Source: Stentor coeruleus (taxonomy: Eukaryota; Ciliophora; Heterotrichea; Heterotrichida; Stentoridae). From it: a DNA stretch of 24,274 nucleotides. Below the pieces are notes generated by a model. That model made no database searches and was not told the DNA's origin. It saw nothing but the letters and a program-made list of their open reading frames with translations. Where the stretch lies: the NCBI GenBank assembly GCA_001970955.1, contig MPUH01001094.1, positions 1-24,274 on the forward strand. The letters run 5' to 3'. Position 1 is the stretch's first letter. Each line of letters opens with the position of its first letter. Below are positions 1 to 9,430 of this stretch, one piece after another. Both the position numbers and the translations under genes were made by a program.

Positions 1-1367
1 TTTATGTAGAGTTGTTTTAGTTTTGCTATATTTAGGATTTTTTGAGAGTGTTTGGAAGACATTTTATAGAGAGTCTGAAAACAATTGTAAAATTAGATAA
101 AATCTTTGTATAATAAAATTTTAGCTAAAACTTAAACATTTCATGCACTTTTGGCTTATAAGCTTTTATTAATTCTGAATTAAAAATTCCTGAATTTAGC
201 ACTATCAGCAATAATCATCAATTGTATTATCTCATTATTTTTGTATATTTTCAATCTTAAAAGCCTATTTTATCTATTTAATATTAGTTGTAAAATTCTT
301 ATCAAATATGTGGCATTTGCAGCCTATTATTTTAAGCCAATACTATTCTTAATAATCTTAGTTAGTATTTAAGTTTGAACCAAAAGTTTCCTATATATTT
401 AAACATAAAGGCATTAAAATTATGCTTAAAAATATTATTAAAGCCTATAAAAATGCTAAGAAATTTCTATCAAAACCTTAAGCATTAATACTAGATATTT
501 TTAAACTAAATTACAAATAATAAAATAGAATTTTGGCATTAAGAGAAATCTGTCTAAGATTACATCTATTTAACATTACTCCCAAAGCATTCCTAGGCAG
601 TACTTATTTTAATGCTTCACATCTATTTTTTTAAGTTACCACTTTTCTCATAAAACCAAGGATTCTATAAACTTCCTATACTATATTGATATGCAAATGT
701 TTTAAATTGGTTAATTTAATAATTACAAGACTTTCATCAAAATCTTGAGTAAGAAGAATGCACAGTAAAAGACGACTACTAATTCCAAGCATCAAATTAA
801 TTCAAACTATAAACTGCGATAAATTCATATTGTTATATTCGCATAAGCAAAAGCAAATCATCAGTGATAACGTAGCAACAAATAATTTAAAGATTTTCTA
901 CACAAAATAAACTTTTTTAGACCTAAATACTTTTTAGAGTTTCAATGCTTTATGCATATCGTTTGAAAATTAATAGAAACTTTATAGCTAAACTTTGTAA
1001 GTATTTTCCAATAAATTTTATACTTAGAAAAATTAGGCTTTTTAGAATATTAATTTCTCTCCAGTAACAAAAAGTGCAAAAATATTTATAAAGTAAAGTT
1101 TCTTGATGCAAATAAATCTTACAGATTTTATAAGCATAATAATATTAAAATAAGCTTTTCAAATCCTTTTCCAGTTCATGATTTTTATATTATTAGCCTA
1201 GTTTTGTTATGGTTTAATTGTCTAAGATTTTTAGATGAGTTTCTTTCTGATTATGAGATTAATACAATCAATAATTTGATATAGAAAAGCTTTTCTGAAT
1301 GATTTTCTTATAAAAATCTTATGCCAGAAGATATTTAATATAAATTTATCCAAGATTAACTAATCTT
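1..1367. other. AT-rich intergenic DNA, no gene seen
   Basis: No frame stays open long enough to support a gene, and no tRNA-like or transposon-like structure was seen. The DNA is AT-rich with scattered TTAAGC and AGCCTAT-like words. The first roughly 90 bases are richer in G than C on the plus strand. That resembles the 3' flank of plus-strand genes elsewhere in this window, so a plus-strand gene may end just to the left, but this is only a hint. Confidence 0.5.
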
Positions 1368-1856
1368 TCAGTACTCCAAATCGTCTAGTGATTCAGCTTT
1401 GACGAATTTCCCGTTTATTCTTGGCTTGACCTTGGCAATTATGCTTCTGCCACTAAAAACCCTTGAAACATGAACTTTTTGCCTATACTTTTTGATTTTT
1501 TCCTTATATTTCATAATCTTCGCTTTTCTGATTTCTGGGGAATAAATTCCAATCTGAGTTTTGATTTCTGTTAAATCTGAAGAGGATGCAAGGGTGTCCA
1601 AACTTTCGTTTTTAGGAAGTTTTTTTAAGTCATCAGCAAAGGAATTAGTCTTGAATTTGCTTTCGCCAATAGTAGTGAGGGATACTAAGTAACACTCAAG
1701 TTGTTGTGTTTTGTGTTTTTCTATAGCCAAGTCACGTACTAGACTGAAGTTTTTGTCTCTTTCTTCTTGAAGTTCTTTTGCAAGACGTGATAATAAGTCT
1801 CTGTCTGCATAGTAAACCGGGATAGGCGCTACGATTTGATTTGAGAATTCAGCCAT
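1368..1856 (-). CDS. CCT-motif protein (CONSTANS/TOC1-type motif)
   Basis: A 162-residue protein with a predicted helical, charged segment at about residues 18-58 and a C-terminal CCT motif at about 110-154. The motif shows the family pattern: a basic helix (R110, KYKEKIKKYRQK at 116-127), the middle S-GRS-IAKVKPR part (134-146) and the closing NGKFVK (148-153), which corresponds to the KGRFVK end of plant CCT domains. CCT motifs in plants act in nuclear localisation and in binding NF-Y-type complexes on DNA, so a nuclear regulatory role is inferred. No B-box, GATA finger or receiver domain precedes it, so it is a CCT-only protein. The ATG at 1856 is the first in frame, and the gene ends with TGA, one of the signs that UGA is a stop here. 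A GTAC...TAG stretch at the very end could be spliced but would only change the last residues. Confidence 0.8.
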   Translation of the reverse strand: MAEFSNQIVAPIPVYYADRDLLSRLAKELQEERDKNFSLVRDLAIEKHKTQQLECYLVSLTTIGESKFKTNSFADDLKKLPKNESLDTLASSSDLTEIKTQIGIYSPEIRKAKIMKYKEKIKKYRQKVHVSRVFSGRSIIAKVKPRINGKFVKAESLDDLEY

Positions 1857-3804
1857 TTATTTATATATGATGGACAATCAATTGAAAAAGTGTATCATAC
1901 TGATACTATAAGTATACTTCAATATGGTATTAAGTTTTAAAGTTGTATTTGCTAGTTATGCAGTCTTTACAAAATAATCTCTGTGATTTAAAATATATTC
2001 ATAAGAATCCTATCTTAGAAGACACATATTAAAATCCTTCTGATTTTTATTGAGAAAAATACCATAAATCTTTGACTTCTACTACTTTATATCATCAACA
2101 TAGAAAAATTATCGCAAAAAAGTTCATTCTTTAAGATTCTTAATACTAAAGCTTAGTTCAAATGTTATGACTATAATTTGTGCCCCTTAAAGAATTTTCA
2201 ACTTTTCTGATATCTAAATCTTTTTATCAAATTTTATGTCTATAACCAATTAAATACCCAAAATCTCTTATTATATACTGTATTCTTACATATAATAAAA
2301 ATTTGTTTATCCTAAAGTTAAGGTGATTTACTTATAATCTGATTATTTCAATATTTTTCACTGCCACAAAACTTTCAAAGTTAATCTGTGCTGATTGTCT
2401 ATTTTTGGGCAATACTGACATATTTGTTACAGTGATTATATTAAATTTTTAAGCATTTTTGGAATTTCAGAGTTGCCTTAGTTTATATATTTAGTTGATA
2501 AAATTGTGGTATGAATTTTGATTATATTTTCCCTCGCTCCTTTGGAGTTTTATTAGATTTTCATCTTTTAGTAATAGTAATTACGTTAATATGATTATCT
2601 AAGATATTGATTTTACAGCTTTCACAAGGGAATAATTTAAAAATTTCCTAGCAATCTTTCAATTATGATAACAGATTATGAACTCTTTTATCACCAGTCT
2701 TCTTTTGTTCAATCTCTCGAAAAAACAATCTTCAAATTTTCAAAATTTTTTATCTATTATTTCCATTTCAGATTTTTTTTTAGCTTTAAACTTCTCTGAA
2801 AAATTTAGAAAGCATTAGTATTTTTATCTATCAATTATTGGGTTTATGCTGTCTTTTCGTTTTTATAATCTCTGAATATTTTTTGTTTTTATTATTAAAT
2901 CTTTAATTTATATCTATCAAGTCTGTTTATATTTTCAAGAGTTTGCTTTTGAGTTCTAATTTACGTCTTTATAAGCTTAGAAGTCTTCTCTTGTGTGTTC
3001 AATATTTTCTTCAGGAATGCTGCGCATTAGACAGCCTGGGTCTGTTGTAAGATTCTTATGAAGTTTGAGTTAACTCAGTTAGATTAGTATTAGTTATGAA
3101 TTATGCTTGACTATTGTCCTACTTTAGTTTAATTTTCTGTACAGCTTAGTTGCAATCCTGCTCTCAATTTTAACTTTCTTGCTTCAGGTTTAATTATTTT
3201 TATTTTCTGATTCCTCACTTCAAAGGCTAATATATTTTTCAGCATCAATTCTAATACGAATTTATATGATTTACGTGAGTGTTTTATTAGATTCCATATA
3301 TTAAGTAATTTGTAGTTTTTTTTTCGAGATAGGATTTAGAGAATATCATGTGTTGGGGGACACAAATTGATGATTATTTTGGATATGCTAAATTTTTAAT
3401 TATTTTGGTATGCTACGTAGAAAACTGAAACTTCACATATAAAAACTTTGAATTTAATCATGGTTCCATACCATTAAGAAAATGGCACATGATTATTGAT
3501 TTTTTTCGCTAAACTTCTCTTATTTTAAAAAATCCAGACATAAATTAATTATCTTCCACATTTAAGCATAAAAGATCATAATTTAGGATTCTAACTTCTT
3601 GCCCCTTTTTAAAGCATTTTCAACACTAGACACAAACTCAAAAAGTTCCAATATTGTCATTTATATTTTCAAAATAATTAGCATTTTCTTTCTACATTTA
3701 TAATAGTTGCTTTCCATATATGAATTACACAATTATAAGGTTTTCCAACATCATATATTTTTATATCTTAAATATATATTATATATAATTAATTATTTGC
3801 AACT
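1857..3804. other. Long intergenic region with a T-rich block
   Basis: About 1.9 kb between the start of the CCT gene and the end of the next minus-strand gene. No supported gene was found. Roughly 2,500-3,340 is strongly T over A on the plus strand, unlike its flanks, and contains short open stretches on the minus strand. However, stops occur there about as often as chance predicts for such AT-rich DNA. Positions 3765-3800 are an almost pure AT run (ATATAT-like). Confidence 0.45.
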
Positions 3805-4815
3805 CTAGCTTTTATTTCTCCTTTTCGGTGGGGTCTTACTGCAAGACAAACTAAATATAAATTACGTATGCTTCCTATAACCAGCTGAGTAAGGCATTAA
3901 AGTATAAAGCGAGTCTATGACCTTTGCCGTTTTATTTAAATTAGCTTTTCTTCTTTTAATCTTCTGAGATTTTGAATATTCCATCAACATAACTAACTCC
4001 TCATCTGTAATCTCAATATATGGCACTACATTTTGAATCTTCTTCAATAGGTCACTTGAACTTTTAGCATGCTTTATAATCATTATAACTTTCTTCATCT
4101 TTTCAGATTGATTATCAGAAGTTCCATTTATAATTTTCTTGACTATTTTTAGGATTTTCTCAGATCCAGGGATCTTTAGCTTTTTTTTCTTAGAAAGTAG
4201 CCCAATATTTTGAACTTCAATAGCTTTAAGGATAAAAGTGCTTTTATATAAACTATTGCCTTGGAAAGCTTCATGAAAGATCTTGGATAAGTCAGAGAAA
4301 AACTCGGCAATCCCTAAAGTAAAGCATGAGTCAAAAAAATCTGAATATTCAATTGGTTGAATTCTTCCAAGGAAAAAATATTCTGCTAAGTCTTCGGGAC
4401 TGGAAAAATAATCGAGAAGCTGGATTAAGAGAAGCTTAAAATCTTGTGGAGTTGGAAGAGATGTACAAGATATGTTGGTGATAGTGGCTTCTGTTGTTGG
4501 CGTGTTTTTTGAACGATTTTTTACTCTTGGAGGCATCCTGTGAGTGCTATTTTTTTGAATTGGTAGGATTTTGTAATGAGGTAGCACATTAGGACAAACA
4601 ATAAAAGGAGAACGACTTGAATGTCTTTTGTGTGGCTGTGGCGAGATTATTAATGTTATTTTCGAATTGGATTCTTCAGGGTTTTTATCCGATTTTGAAG
4701 TCGCATGAATTCTTTGTATTTTTGGACTGGATATCTTTTACCTGAACCTAAGAATGTGGCCAGGTGCTGAAAGGGTTATTTTTGACTTGCACCTGTTTTG
4801 CCTTTTCTGCGACAT
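3805..4815 (-). CDS. Hypothetical basic, helical protein; three exons split by two 15-nt introns
   Basis: I do not recognise a family. The central open frame alone lacks an ATG; reading back finds ATG at 4815 and one in-frame TAA that lies in a 15-nt intron (4727-4741). The frame's apparent stop at 3862-3864 also lies in a 15-nt intron (3851-3865). Splicing both gives exons 4815-4742, 4726-3866 and 3850-3805 and a 326-residue protein ending in TAG. Residues 1-115 are low-complexity and rich in Ser, Pro, Lys and Arg. About 120-290 look like a predicted all-helical region, with LLIQLLDYF and EYFFLGR near its start. Basic clusters near the end (KIKRRK and PPKRRNKS) could be nuclear localisation signals, which is inference. 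The 46-nt third exon stands out by its higher GC. Gene boundaries are more certain than function. Confidence 0.72.
3851..3865 (-). other. 15-nt intron (last intron of the 3805-4815 gene)
   Basis: On the sense strand this reads GTAATTTATATTTAG. It starts GTAA, ends TAG and is exactly 15 nt, in phase 2 (AC|GTAA...TAG|T). Unspliced, it would end the protein at its own TAA. Spliced, the frame continues through a relatively GC-rich 46-nt exon to TAG at 3805-3807. Confidence 0.75.
4727..4741 (-). other. 15-nt intron (first intron of the 3805-4815 gene)
   Basis: On the sense strand this reads GTAAAAGATATCCAG, with a GTAA start, a CAG end and 15 nt, in phase 2 (AG|GTAA...CAG|T). It removes the only in-frame stop between the ATG at 4815 and the long central frame. 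Confidence 0.8.
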
Positions 4816-4860
4816 CTTAGAGTAATTAATATGCTAAGTAAGTTTATAAACTTTCATGCT
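4816..4860 (-). promoter_or_regulatory. Leader/promoter of the 3805-4815 gene, shared with 9382-9430
   Basis: Upstream of the ATG the sense strand has TTTATAAA about 35-45 nt away, then TTAGCAT, then TCTAAG directly before ATGTC. The same order, with TATATAA, TTAGCAT and TCTAAGATGTC, occurs before the ATG at 9381. TATA-like and initiator roles are inferred from position. Confidence 0.35.
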
Positions 4861-5013
4861 AATTTTCCTCATTTTATAATTAAAATTGGTTTTTACAATT
4901 TTTTTCTAAGTCTCTAAAAATATTAGCTTTAATTCCAAATATAAAGCCTAATAAAAATGTTATCATCATCCCATAATCCTTAGATTTTAAGCTAACGGTG
5001 TAAATTATCCTAA

Positions 5014-8000
5014 CTAAAATGATAAAGCCAACCAGCTGATGCCTACAGCAATGATTGTAGCCCAAGAATGCGAAGGTGAATGCTTTTGTACATAGTCTAT
5101 AGCTACAATATATTTGCTCATATAAGATGTCTTCACACAGCTTTCATGTTTTCCAACTAAATACTTAATATCTTGATAAACAGTAATATTACTATAGTAG
5201 TTGTAATATGCTCCTAGCATAGATGAACTATCCCAAACACAAAGTGAATCAATTCCAACATCAGCACCACAGTTTATCGACGAGCTTTGAAGTTTCTTGA
5301 AATTAATAATTGCTTGTTGTAAATAAAAGTCACCTTCAAATGATGGACAATAAGAGTTCCCATCAAAACCACATTGACACGTCTTAACATAACTGTTCAT
5401 AGTGGACATGCAAGCATCTCCAGGATTGCAACTAGCTCCAACTTTGCCAGCGCTCATTGGTGCTTCAGTACATAAAACTTCTGGTCCAGCAAAAGTTGCA
5501 GCAAATCCTGATGAGCAAACACTTGAGTATCCATAAGTATCTCCTGAATCAACTCTTCCAGTTTTGCCATTTGATAGTGAGTAGTATTTCACACAAGCTT
5601 TGTTGAAACAAACTGCATAAACTCCGCATTGATTATCTGCTACACAAGACTTTCCAGTGCTAACTGTACTTTTGCAGACTTTATCAGTAGCATTACAATA
5701 TAGTCCAACATCACAATATCCAGTTGCACATGAGCTTCCATCAGCAAGACCTTTGCATCTATTGCTTGAGCATTCGTAATTACCATAGCATTCAGAAGTG
5801 TTTGTGCAGTATTGTCCAGGTAGAAGACCTTGAGTAACATTTTTGACACATGTGGAGTTGCTATTGCCAGATGGTTCACAAATGTATCCAGTAGGACAAG
5901 AGGCAATTTCATTTACGGTGAAAAGAGCTGAGTAATAGACGTTTTCAGAGTTATAAATGCATTGATTTGTAGACCACCCAGAAGTGTAACTAGAACATGT
6001 GTAAATCGGGCATGTAAATAGTGACGAGGAATTACCAAACATTTGAAGTGCTGTAAGGCTGTAATCAAGGAGGAATGTAGTATAAATACATTCAGGGGCA
6101 TCATATTGAGTTTGCCAAGTCCCATAATTATATTGATAGTTCAAGTAAGACCAACGTAAGTAATAGCTCAAAGTAACGTTATCGCTTAGAGCAAAGCAAG
6201 CATAACTAGTTGGGACTAAACTGTTGCAGTTCGAAGTACTATAATTTGCGATCAAATTAAACAGTGGGACAATATTTTGAACAAACTCATCACCTTCGAA
6301 TTGAGGGCAATATTGTTCTCCATCATAGGCACAAGAGCAACTCTTATAATTCAGTCCATTAGATGATATACATGATCCAATGCTTGGACACACTTCAATA
6401 TAGCCATCATATTTACTTAATGGAGGTGAGGCACAAACAAAATTGGTGATATTACGCACGGCATAGGCGGAAGCACAAGCTGGAGCATATCCATCACTAT
6501 CTACATTATCAGTGGCTGCACCTATAGGAAGACTGAAGTATTGTAAGCATAAACTTCCATCACATAACAAAAAGTTTTGGCATTGAAGGGTTGATGAGCA
6601 TTTTGAATTGATATTAAGTGATGCCACAATATAACCACCAGTTGTGCAGTATGTTCCAGGTGCTGCTTGGCGAGTAGTTGTGCATGCGCTTCCTACAGAT
6701 AACCCAACACAAGCATTATTTTGGCAGTTAACTGTAAAGCAATCATAGTCATTCTGGCAGTATTCTCCTGGTAGTCTTGTATAATAGCCTAAACTACTGC
6801 AGGTTTGATCTTCATATAAGACAGGTTCGCAGACTAAGCCGAACTCGCAAGGGGTTATAATATATTCATCAATACCTGTTGTATTAGAAAATGTTTGACA
6901 AGTACCTATAGTACTCTCAATATCACTACAAGTATATTCACTGCACGATCCAGAGCTTGGAGGTGAATAATTCTTAGCTTTCCAGTATTCAGTGGTAAAA
7001 GTATCAACAATACAGGTTCTTTCATCAATGTAAAATGCTGGACTTATATAATCACTATAATGAACGTAATATTTGTAATAGTAATAAAGTAAGCCTGGGA
7101 CATTTTCTAAGCAATTGTCATTAGCACCTGAAGTGCTTTCACATTGGAAGTTGTAATTTTGGAGTTTTTTAATATAATAAATTGCTCTTGTCAATGAATA
7201 ATCACCTTCGAATTCTGGACAGTATCCATTGCCATCATATCCACATTCACAAGCTTTGCTATAATTACCAGTTGTATCATAGCAGAGTTGGCCAAGGTTA
7301 CACGTTGTAAAGTTTGATACTGGAGCTTCAGCACAATATGAATTGCCTGTTGTTTGATTTTTCACAGCAAAACCTGTTTCGCAATAGACTGACAAGCCAT
7401 AAGCATTTATTGGAGTTTCTAATAAAGTTTTTTCACCAATTGACAAAGAGTATTGAGGGATGCATTGGCCGAATAAGCAATAAGAGTATGTGTTACACTG
7501 ATTGCTGGAAGTACAATTATCATAATTTTCAATGTTTGTTTGGCATAGTTTGCTTGTGCTGTTGCAGAAAAGTCCAGGGTTACAGCTGTACTTGACGCAA
7601 GAGTCTCCAAGTGCTTGTCCAACACATCTACTGTTTACACATAATGAAGAAGAACATTCAGAATTACTAGCACAGTAATCTCCAGGCATTTTATTTGTAA
7701 TAGAAGGGGTTGCGGAGCAGGTAGAATTGCTTGCATTAGGGACTCCACAAGTGTTTCCTGAAGTGCAGGAAGCAACTTCATATATAGGTTTGACCATGTT
7801 GTTTACATTTCTCATGTTGTAATTAATGCATTGGTTTGCACTCCAATTAGTTGTATAGTCTGTGCAAACATAAACTGGGCAATATGACCAACTTGTTGAA
7901 GAACTTTCAATATTGGCTAGAATATTATAGTAAGATTGGAGAAAAGTATTTTCTACACAATAAGGAGCATTATTTGATAGAACCCAAGTGTTGTTTAGAT

Positions 8001-8910
8001 ATTGATAAGCAGTTTCAGCCCAGCTCAGGTAAAGATTGAAAGCAGTACCTCCAAGAGCATAGAAGCAGTCAAAACTCCAGGGGTTGACTGAACTGCAGTT
8101 TCCTTCTGAGTAATTGAAAAGTAATTCCCACTTGTTAATCATGCTCTGCACACCATTGTCCCCTTCAAACATAGGACAGTAAGCTTCTCCATTATAAGCA
8201 CAGACACAAGGCTTTGTGGATACATTTTGTACTGAACTACATACTCCTGAAGCAGGGCATGGCTCGAGATTAGCAGAAACACTCATTGGAGCTTCTGAAC
8301 ATGTAAATACATTTGAATTATTTTTCGCATATCCACTATCACAAAGTGGTGCCAGGCCTATAGACCAAATTGTATAAGTCACTGCGTTGTTGCTTAAAGA
8401 AAACATTTTCACGCACTTTGAATTGTCGCAAAGCTCTGAGTTTGAGCATTGATCATTTGTTTTACAGGTTTTTCCGACAGATTCTTGAGATTGACATGAT
8501 GAGCCAAAAGTGGATGGACCACAGTACAATAATGGGGCACAATCCGCTGAAGTTTTACAGTTTCCTGTTGACCCTTGGCATTTCCCTGATTTGCATGTGC
8601 CAGAAATACAGTCTAGGTTACTAAAGCAATAGTCTCCTGGGTACTTGGTTCCAAGGGGAGGGTACTGACAGTTTGAATAATTCGAAGGGACAAAAAGGCA
8701 TTCTAAGCCAATCTCACAAGGAGAAACAATGTAATGATTGTTTGAATAAGACTCGCAAGTTGATTCTGAAGAGTTTGTAGCTCCACAGGAGAAAGTCGGA
8801 CATGTTACGGCTGACGCGACTAGGCTAGGCAAGAATATATGCCACATTTTATTTATATCAACAAGTATGAAAAGCGTAATTATGATGTTTGATATAGGTC
8901 TAAAATGCAT
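5014..8910 (-). CDS. Large Cys-rich secreted/surface protein, four repeat units, probable GPI anchor
   Basis: An intronless frame of 1,298 residues. The N-terminus is hydrophobic and signal-like. M22 (ATG at 8845-8847), which opens MWHIFLPSLVASA before the first Cys, is as likely a start as M1, which lies in a repeated leader. The body has four Cys-rich units, each with a PG[DEQ]YC motif (residues 91, 409, 714, 1031), a later [YF]SL motif (about 170, 487, 792, 1110) and a CPxFEGD motif (245, 564, 868, 1188). Spacing between units is 304-320 residues. Units 1 and 3 share one C-terminal half and units 2 and 4 another, so the order is A-B-A'-B'. Many N-x-S/T sites suit a glycosylated, disulfide-rich extracellular protein. 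It ends in a short hydrophobic tail (WATIIAVGISWLALSF) with nothing after it, as in GPI-anchor signals. No enzyme motif was seen. Ciliate surface antigens have a similar style, but family membership is not established. Confidence 0.85.
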   Translation of the reverse strand: MHFRPISNIIITLFILVDINKMWHIFLPSLVASAVTCPTFSCGATNSSESTCESYSNNHYIVSPCEIGLECLFVPSNYSNCQYPPLGTKYPGDYCFSNLDCISGTCKSGKCQGSTGNCKTSADCAPLLYCGPSTFGSSCQSQESVGKTCKTNDQCSNSELCDNSKCVKMFSLSNNAVTYTIWSIGLAPLCDSGYAKNNSNVFTCSEAPMSVSANLEPCPASGVCSSVQNVSTKPCVCAYNGEAYCPMFEGDNGVQSMINKWELLFNYSEGNCSSVNPWSFDCFYALGGTAFNLYLSWAETAYQYLNNTWVLSNNAPYCVENTFLQSYYNILANIESSSTSWSYCPVYVCTDYTTNWSANQCINYNMRNVNNMVKPIYEVASCTSGNTCGVPNASNSTCSATPSITNKMPGDYCASNSECSSSLCVNSRCVGQALGDSCVKYSCNPGLFCNSTSKLCQTNIENYDNCTSSNQCNTYSYCLFGQCIPQYSLSIGEKTLLETPINAYGLSVYCETGFAVKNQTTGNSYCAEAPVSNFTTCNLGQLCYDTTGNYSKACECGYDGNGYCPEFEGDYSLTRAIYYIKKLQNYNFQCESTSGANDNCLENVPGLLYYYYKYYVHYSDYISPAFYIDERTCIVDTFTTEYWKAKNYSPPSSGSCSEYTCSDIESTIGTCQTFSNTTGIDEYIITPCEFGLVCEPVLYEDQTCSSLGYYTRLPGEYCQNDYDCFTVNCQNNACVGLSVGSACTTTRQAAPGTYCTTGGYIVASLNINSKCSSTLQCQNFLLCDGSLCLQYFSLPIGAATDNVDSDGYAPACASAYAVRNITNFVCASPPLSKYDGYIEVCPSIGSCISSNGLNYKSCSCAYDGEQYCPQFEGDEFVQNIVPLFNLIANYSTSNCNSLVPTSYACFALSDNVTLSYYLRWSYLNYQYNYGTWQTQYDAPECIYTTFLLDYSLTALQMFGNSSSLFTCPIYTCSSYTSGWSTNQCIYNSENVYYSALFTVNEIASCPTGYICEPSGNSNSTCVKNVTQGLLPGQYCTNTSECYGNYECSSNRCKGLADGSSCATGYCDVGLYCNATDKVCKSTVSTGKSCVADNQCGVYAVCFNKACVKYYSLSNGKTGRVDSGDTYGYSSVCSSGFAATFAGPEVLCTEAPMSAGKVGASCNPGDACMSTMNSYVKTCQCGFDGNSYCPSFEGDFYLQQAIINFKKLQSSSINCGADVGIDSLCVWDSSSMLGAYYNYYSNITVYQDIKYLVGKHESCVKTSYMSKYIVAIDYVQKHSPSHSWATIIAVGISWLALSF

Positions 8911-9085
8911 TGGTGAGGTGGAAAAGAGACTGATTGATCTTTAAGAATATTGTTTAAAGTATTTTTAGAATAGAAGGCGCAAAATAAGCACAAACTCATT
9001 GGTGAGGTGGGAAAATACTAAATGATCTTAAAGAATACGGTTTTAAAGTATTTTTAGAATAACAGTTGCAATGCAAGCACAAACC
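8908..9085. repeat. Imperfect tandem duplication, 2 x 89 bp, upstream of the surface-protein gene
   Basis: Copy 1 (8908-8996) and copy 2 (8997-9085) both begin CATTGGTGAGGTGG, share AAAGTATTTTTAGAATA in the middle and end in AAGCACAAAC. They differ by scattered substitutions and small indels. The most distal ATG of the surface-protein frame (8910) lies inside copy 1. The repeat could be a doubled promoter or leader; its role is unknown. Confidence 0.85.
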
Positions 9086-9312
9086 TAAACATTTTGTACT
9101 TTTTGGCATTCCTGGAAAAGAAAATATAGTTAATTATGTAATTTTTCAACACCTTAAGGCTAATAGTATAAATTTTATATAAAACTGACCAGTTGTATAT
9201 GCAAGCAATTCTAAGTATAAATCAATGATTTTTATAGCCTATGCTATTTTAATAACGTTTGTATATCTCTGTGCCAGAATTTAGTTTTTTATTATTGCCT
9301 AGCCCTTATTAC

Positions 9313-9381
9313 TTACAAAATTAGACTTTCATGCTCTGATTCGCTAGCAGTTATTCTATTGAATGGAATTTCTTTTGACAT
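9313..9381 (-). other. Tiny ORF (22 codons) behind a gene-like leader; possible gene remnant
   Basis: ATG at 9381 opens a 22-codon frame ending in TAA. The sequence before it resembles the leader of the 3805-4815 gene. The codons are less AT-rich than the surroundings (for example GAA TCA GAG CAT GAA). A GTAA directly at the stop looks like a 5' splice site, but the nearest AG partners give 12, 14 or 18 nt, not 15-16. The 14- and 18-nt choices also soon meet a stop. It may be a relic of a related gene start, a micropeptide, or chance. Confidence 0.15.
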
Positions 9382-9430
9382 CTTAGAATAAGAAATGCTA
9401 AAAAGTATATTATATAAAAGCTTTCAAAAT
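9382..9430 (-). promoter_or_regulatory. Leader-like element matching the one at 4816-4860
   Basis: The sense strand carries GAAAGC, TTTATATAATATAC, TTAGCAT and then TTCTAAG before ATGTC. The element order and spacing match those before the ATG at 4815. No convincing gene follows, so this may be a duplicated promoter or start region. Confidence 0.25.

Noticed and set aside
1371-1385. A 15-nt GTAC...TAG stretch overlapping the end of the CCT gene
   Set aside because: It starts GTAC, not GTAA as in the three supported introns, and splicing would only swap the last two residues for one before another stop.
3001-3060. A GC-richer patch (around ACAGCCTGGGTCTGTTG) considered as a tRNA or small RNA
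   Set aside because: No cloverleaf arms, no B-box-like GGTTCGA sequence and no RNA polymerase III terminator arrangement could be found.
2580-3440. A minus-strand frame that reads as a smooth protein if TAA/TAG are Gln and TGA is Trp, as in the heterotrich Condylostoma
   Set aside because: Stops occur about once per 11 codons, near the chance rate for this AT content. Other frames look equally smooth, and the real genes here clearly use all three codons as stops.
4880-5065. A 61-codon minus-strand frame with hydrophobic stretches overlapping the end of the surface-protein gene
   Set aside because: It is in another frame, no 15-16 nt intron links the two, and the main frame already ends in a plausible GPI-type tail.
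7314-8624. Several plus-strand frames of 60-95 codons inside the surface-protein gene
   Set aside because: They lie antisense to a strongly coding Cys-rich frame and show no domain; they are shadows of it.
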